Below are positions 1 through 5,232 of a DNA stretch of 5,703 bases, piece after piece. Position 1 is the first letter of the stretch. Every line of letters begins with the position of its first letter. The position numbers and the translations under genes were made by a program. Location of the stretch: contig JAGGWM010000062.1 in the NCBI GenBank assembly GCA_021157445.1, forward strand, positions 1-5,703. Direction: 5' to 3'. The notes beneath the pieces are model-generated. The model saw nothing but the letters and a program-made list of their open reading frames with translations. It had not been told where the DNA came from and made no database searches. Origin of the DNA: Thermococcus sp. GTDB taxonomy: Archaea; Methanobacteriota_B; Thermococci; Thermococcales; Thermococcaceae.

Positions 1-1
1 G

Positions 2-688
<687 letters not shown>

Positions 689-689
689 G

Positions 690-1319
690 ATGTACCTTAT
701 AGCTTTTGATCTCGAAGGAACCTTGGTGAAATCCAAATCAAGTTGGGTTGAGCTTCATAAGAAGTTTGGCACCTGGGACAAAGGAAAGGAATATGCCGAG
801 AGGTTCTTTGCCGGAGAGTTTGACTATGCAACATGGGCAAAATTGGATGCTTCTCTCTGGAAGGGAAGAACGAGAGAAGAAGTTATGGAATGGGCGAATT
901 CGGTTGAATATTTTGAAGGTGTTGAGGAGCTTTTCCAATTCTTAAGGCAAAAAGGCTTTAAAATCGCCATAATCAGCGGTGGTCTTAAGTGTCTCGCTGA
1001 AAGAGTAGGAAGAGAACTTAAAGCGGATTTTGTATATGCAAATGAGCTTGTCTTTGATGAAGAAGGGAAAATAACGGGAGAGGTTCTTCCTTGGGTGGAC
1101 TTCAGAAACAAGGGCGATATCCTGCTTGAGCTTAAAGAAAAGCTCAAACCAAAGCTAATCATAGCCGTTGGAGATGGACACAACGACATAGCCATGTTCA
1201 GGGTTGCAGATGTAAGCATAGCAATCAATCCTCATGAAGGCGTTGAGGGCGATTATCTTGCAAGAAACCTGTATGAAGTGAAAGAGATCATCGAAAAAAT
1301 TCTGAAAGAAAAAGGTTAG
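690..1319 (+). CDS. SerB-like HAD-superfamily phosphatase
   Basis: A 209-residue cytosolic HAD phosphatase resembling phosphoserine phosphatase (SerB), with a small helical cap after motif I. Motif I is DLEGTL with nucleophile D7. Motif II is S96 in IISGG, motif III is K141, and motif IV is GDGHND with D162 and D166. This arrangement is that of the SerB/ThrH branch. The residue two after the nucleophile, normally Asp and the general acid/base, is Glu (E9), as in ThrH-like proteins (DLEGV), so the true substrate may be phosphoserine or another small phosphoester. Hydrolysis of phosphoserine would be the last step of serine synthesis, but that assignment is inferred from the family only. ATG at 690 has a strong SD, GGAGGG at 678-683 inside the end of pcm, 6 nt upstream. 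It is translated as the second gene of the pcm operon. An antisense C/D sRNA begins at its stop codon. Confidence 0.9.
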   Translation: MYLIAFDLEGTLVKSKSSWVELHKKFGTWDKGKEYAERFFAGEFDYATWAKLDASLWKGRTREEVMEWANSVEYFEGVEELFQFLRQKGFKIAIISGGLKCLAERVGRELKADFVYANELVFDEEGKITGEVLPWVDFRNKGDILLELKEKLKPKLIIAVGDGHNDIAMFRVADVSIAINPHEGVEGDYLARNLYEVKEIIEKILKEKG

Positions 1320-1373
1320 GTCAGAGAAGGGCGTGTTCTTCATCTATCAGCAAAGCAAAAGTTCATCATCCCC
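1318..1373 (-). ncRNA. box C/D guide sRNA (first of two)
   Basis: Read on the minus strand this has every element of an archaeal C/D box sRNA. The order is C box ATGATGA (1369-1363), guide ACTTTTGCTTTG (1362-1351), D' box CTGA (1350-1347), spacer TAG (1346-1344), C' box ATGAAGA (1343-1337, 6 of 7 consensus positions), guide ACACGCCCTTCT (1336-1325) and D box CTGA (1324-1321). Both guides are exactly 12 nt and the D'-C' spacer is 3 nt, the usual spacing for L7Ae/Nop5/fibrillarin particles that 2'-O-methylate rRNA or tRNA. A short terminal stem (GGG with CCU) leaves one extra G before the C box, as a kink-turn requires. The N+5 rule points to a G in CAAAGCAAAAGT (D' guide) and the first G after GAA in AGAAGGGCGTGT (D guide). 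It lies 88 nt behind the prepilin peptidase on the same strand. A weak TATA-like CATAAAAG (1411-1404, minus) could be its own promoter; otherwise it may be processed from the peptidase transcript. Confidence 0.85.
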
Positions 1374-1442
1374 TGTCCGCTTGTCTGCGGCTCCAATTCA
1401 TGCCTTTTATGAGAGGGATCGGGTCATATTAACATTGGGGAT

Positions 1443-1452
1443 TGTTGTTTTT
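1443..1452 (+). terminator. possible T-rich terminator after the pcm-HAD operon
   Basis: The plus strand reads TGTTGTTTTT, a T-rich stretch in the gap between convergent genes. Archaeal RNA polymerase commonly terminates at such runs without a hairpin. It is 124 nt beyond the HAD stop codon. If it is used, the transcript would run antisense through the whole C/D sRNA. This is a composition-based call only. Confidence 0.25.
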
Positions 1453-1457
1453 AAAGT

Positions 1458-2573
1458 TTAAAGCCCGCTACTTTTTAACACAAACAGCCAGAATAAGTCA
1501 CCATAAAATACAGAAATTAAAAAGCCCAAAAATAAAGCCGGTGCAAAGGGCATCGCATTTCTGACCAGAAACTCATCTTCCAGCTTCCCTTCGTTTACTA
1601 GAGCTTTGAGTTTTTCTATGTCCTCTTTTGTAAGACCTTCAGCAGTCGGTGAGGCGATTAACCTGTCGTATTCGACTCTTAGGGCATTTAAGTTAAAAGT
1701 CTTAAAGGCTCGAACAAGCTTGTCGAAAGAACTTTCTCTGTCTCTGTAAATCTGGTTATCTTTTTCGTATATCCACTCACCGAGAATGTCCCACTCCTTA
1801 AGCTCATCAACGGAGACTTTTTTCGTCAACACCTCTTCCCTTAGAACTTTTACGAGGGAAAAGAATATCTTAAAGACATAGAACACTACGGCAAGTTTTA
1901 AGTAGCTGTAAATAATCTCCGGCGTTTTAAACATCCCATAGGCTAAAAGCAGCAAGCCAATGGCATCTCCAGCCTTTTGCAATCTTGCCAGAATGAGTGT
2001 GGTTATTAGCCAGAGCAGTAGCCCAAATTGGGAAGGAATGGCATCTCCAACAATTCTAAGAACCACAAAAGCTCCAGATACCCAAATGGCAAGTTCAAAT
2101 GGCTTAAGCCATTTTTCCATAAACAATTCTTTTAATCGGGCAGTTTTTTTCTCTATTATCAGCACTGCGAGAGAATAAAAGAGAATAAAGGGAAACACCG
2201 CAAGTATGCTGTTGAACAAGAGCGTTATACTATGCAAGGGGTATTTCACAGCATAGGGAGGAACTACCTTTGCGTAGCTTGATGCGTATGGGAGAAGAGC
2301 TGAATAACCCATTAGGATTACAACATCTCCACTTGCCCAGCCACCCATGAGATAAAGCAGGTAGCCTAATAAAAATCCAACTCCTAACCCTATTAAGCCC
2401 GAGAAGGCATAGAAAAGGTCATGTTTTACGGCGATCCCATAATAGAGGTAATATAAAATCCCAATTCCGGCAATTGGAAACACATGCTTATCGTCTATAA
2501 ATCCAGTTTTAATATCAGTGTAAGAAGTCAGAATGCCCATTATAACCCCAAGGCCTATTAAAAAGAGCTCCAT
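1458..2573 (-). CDS. archaeal A24-family prepilin peptidase
   Basis: A membrane aspartic protease of the archaeal type IV prepilin/preflagellin peptidase family (MEROPS A24, FlaK/EppA/PibD-like), which removes short basic leaders from class III signal peptides on the cytoplasmic side. The two catalytic aspartates are visible: D20 in SYTDIKTGFIDD, right after the first membrane helix, and D83 in GGWASGD. The 371 residues are long compared with FlaK (about 230). Hydrophobic segments lie near 2-16, 32-49, 55-75, 115-140, 160-175, 184-213, 222-241 and 341-366. A charged soluble region fills 243-340, ahead of a final helix that opens with MPFAPALFLGF. This matches the extended archaeal A24 enzymes with an extra C-terminal domain. 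The start has an SD (GAGGTG, 2584-2579) 5 nt upstream that overlaps the stop codon of the preceding gene. That gene encodes a QSALEYL pilin-like protein, a likely substrate. Whether it is closer to EppA or FlaK is not settled here. Confidence 0.88.
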   Translation of the reverse strand: MELFLIGLGVIMGILTSYTDIKTGFIDDKHVFPIAGIGILYYLYYGIAVKHDLFYAFSGLIGLGVGFLLGYLLYLMGGWASGDVVILMGYSALLPYASSYAKVVPPYAVKYPLHSITLLFNSILAVFPFILFYSLAVLIIEKKTARLKELFMEKWLKPFELAIWVSGAFVVLRIVGDAIPSQFGLLLWLITTLILARLQKAGDAIGLLLLAYGMFKTPEIIYSYLKLAVVFYVFKIFFSLVKVLREEVLTKKVSVDELKEWDILGEWIYEKDNQIYRDRESSFDKLVRAFKTFNLNALRVEYDRLIASPTAEGLTKEDIEKLKALVNEGKLEDEFLVRNAMPFAPALFLGFLISVFYGDLFWLFVLKSSGL

Positions 2574-2582
2574 TAGACCACC

Positions 2583-2747
2583 TCACAGTGTTTCGAGAAT
2601 CTTATCCTTTACGGTGTCAATGTATTCAGTTACCGCCGAGTTCAATGCTTGAACACTGCTGAAAACAACTCTTATGGTTATCATAACCAGTATCAGAACA
2701 GCGGCCAGTATAAACAAGTACTCCAGTGCACTTTGACCTCTTCGCAT
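2583..2747 (-). CDS. small class III signal peptide (type IV pilin-like) protein
   Basis: A 54-residue protein beginning [11 protein letters not shown]. The QxSxExxxL core following a short basic leader that ends in Gly is the class III signal (DUF361-type) recognised by EppA-like archaeal prepilin peptidases. Cleavage after G4 would give a 50-residue mature protein with Glu at +5. A membrane/assembly helix spans about 10-31 ([19 protein letters not shown]), followed by a short amphipathic tail. It is very small for a pilin and could be a minor pilin or a scaffold subunit rather than a major filament protein. I chose ATG at 2747 over the in-frame TTG at 2777 because the leader length then fits the class and because the predicted transcription start (about 2758) lies downstream of the TTG. 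GGTGTGAT just upstream serves as SD. The peptidase gene follows 9 nt after the stop codon, so the two form an operon. Confidence 0.87.
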   Translation of the reverse strand: MRRGQSALEYLFILAAVLILVMITIRVVFSSVQALNSAVTEYIDTVKDKILETL

Positions 2748-2780
2748 TTTATCACACCGGGTATACTTGGCCCTCAAATG

Positions 2781-2794
2781 ATTTAAATCTTTTC
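2781..2794 (-). promoter_or_regulatory. promoter of the pilin-peptidase operon (BRE + TATA)
   Basis: On the minus strand GAAAAG (2794-2789) is a good BRE (TFB-recognition element), directly followed by the TATA-like ATTTAAAT (2788-2781). About 26 nt from the TATA centre gives a transcription start near 2758, leaving a leader of about 11 nt that contains the SD before ATG 2747. The box lies in the palindrome GATTTAAATC (2780-2789), so it may also be read the other way, toward the ASCH genes. Confidence 0.6.
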
Positions 2795-2806
2795 ATTTTG
2801 TGCAAT

Positions 2807-2815
2807 CTTTTTAAG
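2807..2815 (+). promoter_or_regulatory. probable TATA box of the ASCH gene pair
   Basis: CTTTTTAAG lies 28-36 nt upstream of the ATG at 2843. A start about 25 nt from its centre falls near 2836, giving a nearly leaderless mRNA. That would explain why the GGAG at 2837-2840 is only 2 nt from the ATG. The alternative is transcription from the palindromic ATTTAAAT at 2781-2788, with a longer leader. Confidence 0.45.
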
Positions 2816-2842
2816 GCATCTGCCCCACTAACTAAGGGAGCA

Positions 2843-3184
2843 ATGAAAGTGTACAGACTATATGTAAGGGACAAATACCTTGAAATGATAAAAAGCGGAG
2901 AGAAAAAAATAGAGGTTAGAGTAGCTTACCCTCAGCTGAAAGGCATTAAAGCCAAAGATAAAATACTATTCAATAATGAAGTCCCTGCTGAGGTAGTTTC
3001 AGTCAAAAAATACGAGACTTTCAGGCAGGTTTTGAGAGAGGAACCCATAGAAAAAATTTTCCCGGATAAGCCAAGCTTTGAGCAGGCCGTGAAGAGATTC
3101 CACAACATGTATCCAAAATGGAAAGAAAACCGCTATGGGGTTATTGCCATAAAATTCCGCCTCCTAAAACCAAGGAGGGAATAA
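2843..3184 (+). CDS. ASCH-domain protein (ExR variant)
   Basis: A 113-residue single-domain ASCH (PUA-like beta-barrel) protein. ASCH domains bind RNA or nucleosides; characterised members include the N4-acetylcytidine amidohydrolase YqfB and a ribonuclease, but the function of this protein is not known. The family signature GxKxxExR is present as GEKKIEVR with G19, K21, E24 and R26. The chain ends with the expected W-x-x-x-R-x-G-V-I-A-I-K-F strand (about 93-105). The length equals that of the P. furiosus structural-genomics ASCH protein as I recall it. The ATG at 2843 gives the conserved beginning [15 protein letters not shown] at 2849 would have better SD spacing (GGAG 2837-2840, 8 nt) and is the alternative start; the in-frame ATG at 2726 runs back over the pilin gene and is rejected. 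It is followed after 1 nt by a second ASCH gene, so the two are expressed together. Confidence 0.88.
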   Translation: MKVYRLYVRDKYLEMIKSGEKKIEVRVAYPQLKGIKAKDKILFNNEVPAEVVSVKKYETFRQVLREEPIEKIFPDKPSFEQAVKRFHNMYPKWKENRYGVIAIKFRLLKPRRE

Positions 3185-3185
3185 A

Positions 3186-3755
3186 ATGCGAAACCTGAAG
3201 TTCGATGGGAAATACAAGGATCTGCTCCTTAGCGGGAAGAAAAGGGCCACAATAAGGGTAGGCAAAGTCAACCTAAAACCCGGAGATGAAGTTCTTATAC
3301 ACTCCGGGGGTTATGTCATTGGAAAGGCCAAAATAAGGAAAGTCGAGAAAAAAAGAGTTTCTGAGCTTACCGATGAAGACGCCATTATGGATGGATTTAA
3401 GAACAAAGAAGAACTTTTAGATGCCCTTAAAGAACACTACAAAAATATAAAACCCGATACGGAAGTGACAGTAGTTGAGTTTGAATTCACTAAGCTGCTG
3501 GATAAGCCTATACTATCAGCTGACTTCCCTTATGAGGGCAATAATCCAGTTGAGATAGCAGAGCTCGCATTGAAACACTTAAAAGATCTAAGTTTTGAGG
3601 AAATTGCGCTATTAAAGCTCTTCTTGCAGTCGGGCAGCCTCAGAAAAGCAGCTTACAAACTTGGAGGGCTCAACAAGAGGTACAAAATCAGGGAAGTTCT
3701 GAGGAAAGCTTATGAAGAACTTAAGAAGATGGGAATTATGGAGCCAAAATTGTGA
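3186..3755 (+). CDS. ASCH-domain protein with C-terminal helical (HTH-like) extension
   Basis: A 189-residue two-part protein. Residues 1-105 form an ASCH domain with the TxR form of the motif: GKKRATIR, with G17, K19, T22 and R24. By eye K19 and T22 align with the catalytic Lys21 and Thr24 of E. coli YqfB; the third residue, Glu74, would align with D69 in the conserved MDGF segment. That makes hydrolysis of a modified nucleoside conceivable but unproven. Residues about 120-186 are helical and charged, with the pattern of a winged-helix or helix-turn-helix module (AELALKHLKDLS, GSLRKAAYKLGG, EVLRKAYEELKKMGI), suggesting nucleic-acid binding. The ATG follows the previous stop by 1 nt and has a strong SD, GGAGGG at 3174-3179, 6 nt upstream. 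It appears complete, with no sign of frameshift. The specific substrate is unknown. Confidence 0.87.
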   Translation: MRNLKFDGKYKDLLLSGKKRATIRVGKVNLKPGDEVLIHSGGYVIGKAKIRKVEKKRVSELTDEDAIMDGFKNKEELLDALKEHYKNIKPDTEVTVVEFEFTKLLDKPILSADFPYEGNNPVEIAELALKHLKDLSFEEIALLKLFLQSGSLRKAAYKLGGLNKRYKIREVLRKAYEELKKMGIMEPKL

Positions 3756-3848
3756 CGCTTGGTTTTAAGACTGGAGAGAGCTTCTTGCTGAACATTTGAC
3801 GGAGTATATCTTAAATTTCTCACTTTCGATTAGATGATGTAACTCTCG

Positions 3849-3880
3849 CTTATTTAACCCACCCACAAAAGGATTTTAAG
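3849..3880 (+). promoter_or_regulatory. promoter region of the second HAD gene
   Basis: Within the 157-nt gap 3756-3912 there are two TATA-like elements. CTTATTTAAC (3849-3858) would place the start near 3880 with a leader of about 33 nt that includes the GGTGAT SD. ATTTTAAG (3873-3880), preceded by CAAAAGG, would place the start near 3903 and cut the SD. The first therefore fits better. I see no other gene or RNA in the rest of the gap. Confidence 0.4.
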
Positions 3881-3901
3881 CTAAAGAGACCATTTTGTAT
3901 T

Positions 3902-3907
3902 GGTGAT
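3902..3907 (+). promoter_or_regulatory. strong ribosome binding site of the second HAD gene
   Basis: GGTGAT is complementary to the archaeal 16S 3' end (AUCACC) and lies 5 nt before the ATG at 3913. This fixes that start and implies a leadered transcript. Confidence 0.75.
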
Positions 3908-3912
3908 AGTCA

Positions 3913-4623
3913 ATGATAAAGGCAGTATTTTTTGATTTCGTTGGTACGTTGCTTAGCAAGGAGTATGAGGATATCACCCACCAGAACATAATAAAAGAGG
4001 TCCTAAGAGACGTTAAGGCAGAAAAAGCTGACCCAATGAAGGTATGGGAAGAATACGAAATCCTTACAAGCGAGAAATTTAAAGAATTTGCAGGAAAACC
4101 CTACAAGCCAATTAGACTTCTCGAGGAAGAAATTGTGCAGGAACTTGCTAAAAAATACAATTTTGAGCTCTCCCCCAAGTTCTGGGAAATTCACCTCAAA
4201 ATGCACCAAGAGTATGTAAAACTCTACGATGAAGCCGTTGAAACTCTCAAAGCCTTAAAGACCAAGGGCTATCATGTGGGGCTTATCACCGATTCCGACA
4301 ATGATTACCTCAAAGCCCAGCTTGAAGCCCTTGGTATTCTTGAACTCTTTGACAGCATAACAACAAGTGAAGAAGCGGGTTTTTACAAGCCCCATCCGCG
4401 AATATTTGAATTAGCCTTGGAAAAGGCAAATGTTAAAGGGGAAGAAGCGATATACGTTGGAGACAACCCCCTTAAAGACTGCGTTGGTGCTAGACAGGTT
4501 GACATGGTCAGCGTTTTGCTGGACAAGAAGGGAAATAAAAAAGAGCTGTGGAGAGAATGTGAATTTATTATAGGCGATCTAAGAGAGGTACTGGTAATAA
4601 TTGAAGAGCTAAACGGTCAGTAA
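3913..4623 (+). CDS. HAD-superfamily subfamily IA hydrolase (archaeal phosphatase-like)
   Basis: A 236-residue HAD hydrolase with a four-helix cap (about 18-100) between motif I and the Rossmann core, the subfamily IA layout. Motif I is FFDFVGTLL with nucleophile D8. Motif II is T126 in GLITDSD, motif III is K159 in GFYKPHPRIF, and motif IV is VGDNPLKD with D184 and D189. It strongly resembles Pyrococcus horikoshii PH0459 as I recall it, which carries the same DFVGT motif. The residue at D+2, normally the acid/base Asp of phosphatases, is Val (V10), so phosphatase chemistry should be slowed or altered. Relatives are annotated as phosphatases or (S)-2-haloacid dehalogenase-like, and the substrate is unknown. 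It is a single gene with its own promoter region and a strong SD. Its last 13 nt, including the stop codon, overlap the 3' end of an antisense C/D sRNA. Confidence 0.9.
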   Translation: MIKAVFFDFVGTLLSKEYEDITHQNIIKEVLRDVKAEKADPMKVWEEYEILTSEKFKEFAGKPYKPIRLLEEEIVQELAKKYNFELSPKFWEIHLKMHQEYVKLYDEAVETLKALKTKGYHVGLITDSDNDYLKAQLEALGILELFDSITTSEEAGFYKPHPRIFELALEKANVKGEEAIYVGDNPLKDCVGARQVDMVSVLLDKKGNKKELWRECEFIIGDLREVLVIIEELNGQ

Positions 4624-4672
4624 CGGCAGGGATCTTCATAACTCCGCTAGCGAAATTTTCATCATCCCGTTT
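4611..4672 (-). ncRNA. box C/D guide sRNA (second of two), predicted 23S rRNA guide
   Basis: On the minus strand the order is C box ATGATGA (4665-4659), guide AAATTTCGCTAG (4658-4647), D'-like box CGGA (4646-4643), spacer GTT (4642-4640), C' box ATGAAGA (4639-4633), guide TCCCTGCCGTTA (4632-4621) and D box CTGA (4620-4617). Guide lengths (12 and 12 nt) and the 3-nt spacer are identical to the first sRNA. A perfect 6-bp terminal stem AAACGG/CCGTTT (4672-4667 with 4616-4611) encloses it, with the single extra G (4666) expected of a C/D kink-turn. The D' guide has 10 contiguous complementary bases to the universally conserved 23S segment UAGCGAAAUU; the N+5 rule then predicts a 2'-O-methyl C at about E. 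coli 1934. The D guide target (a G in TAACGGCAGGGA) is not identified. It fills the gap between convergent genes. Its 5' stem touches the stop codon of the CDP-alcohol transferase on the same strand, so it is probably cut from that transcript. Confidence 0.9.
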
Positions 4673-5232
4673 TAGCTCAATCTTTTTTTGGCCTCCCATA
4701 ATCTTTGAAACGCCGTTATCCACGCTAAAATCGCCACCACGTAAACGCCTATATCAACCCTATTGAAAATTGCTGTTATAATTATTATGAGGAGCCTTTC
4801 TGCTCTTTCAGCTATCCCAATTGCTAAGGTACCACTACCCGCGAGTTCTGCCCTGCATCGTTCGTAACTAACCAGATAAGAGCCCATAAGTGCAATTACT
4901 GCAATTTCCCATTTTGCTAAGCTACCGTATGCGATTCCGAAAAATATTGCACCATCGCTTATTCTATCGAAGGTTGAGTCCAAGAAAGCCCCAAATCGGG
5001 AAGTTTTTTCTGTAAGCCTTGCTAAAGCTCCGTCAAGGGCATCTAGGAGTGATCCAAAGAGCAGTATTAAAGCGGCAATTCTCTGAGAGCCTTGGGCAAG
5101 GAAATATGCTCCTAAAAGGGATATCAACAGTCCGAGAAATGTAAGCTGATTTGGAGTAATGCCGAGTCTGACCAGGGGTTTCACGAGAGATTCTAAGTAC
5201 CTTTTGACGTTTGAGCGGTATTTATTTAACAT
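4672..5232 (-). CDS. CDP-alcohol phosphatidyltransferase, probably archaetidylinositol phosphate synthase
   Basis: A 186-residue integral membrane enzyme of the CDP-alcohol phosphatidyltransferase family. The full metal-binding signature DxxDGxxAR...GxxxDxxxD is present: D64, D67, G68, A71, R72, G81, D85 and D89. The cytosolic N-terminus is followed by hydrophobic segments near 28-48, 51-66, 94-123 and 145-175. The segments SYERCRAEL (122-130) and GIAERAERL (139-147) resemble those of inositol-phosphate-using members. The likely reaction is CDP-archaeol plus myo-inositol 1-phosphate giving archaetidylinositol phosphate and CMP, in ether-lipid head-group synthesis. The use of inositol phosphate rather than serine or glycerol phosphate is inferred. 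The ATG has SD GGAGGA (5246-5241) 8 nt upstream and overlaps the end of aTrm56 by 11 nt, so translation is coupled. A C/D sRNA begins at its stop codon. Confidence 0.87.
   Translation of the reverse strand: MLNKYRSNVKRYLESLVKPLVRLGITPNQLTFLGLLISLLGAYFLAQGSQRIAALILLFGSLLDALDGALARLTEKTSRFGAFLDSTFDRISDGAIFFGIAYGSLAKWEIAVIALMGSYLVSYERCRAELAGSGTLAIGIAERAERLLIIIITAIFNRVDIGVYVVAILAWITAFQRLWEAKKRLS

Noticed and set aside
824..1228. Long antisense open frame under the SerB-like HAD gene
   Set aside because: Shadow frame of a well-supported gene: Ser-rich, with no recognisable domain and no SD.
1377..1390. Small inverted repeat CCGC...GCGG as a terminator
   Set aside because: Only 4 bp with a 6-nt loop and no T-run next to it.
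1796..1830. C-box-like TTGATGA on the minus strand inside the peptidase gene
   Set aside because: Coding sequence; no CTGA 12 nt downstream and no C'/D boxes.
2748..2777. TTG start adding ten residues to the pilin-like protein
   Set aside because: It lies upstream of the predicted transcription start; ATG 2747 gives a normal short class III leader.
2726..2842. In-frame upstream extension of the first ASCH gene from ATG 2726
   Set aside because: It overlaps the pilin gene on the other strand, crosses both promoters and adds 39 residues foreign to the family.
3834..3866. Third C/D sRNA suggested by ATGATGT at 3834-3840
   Set aside because: No D' or D box (CTGA) at the required spacing, and no C' box.
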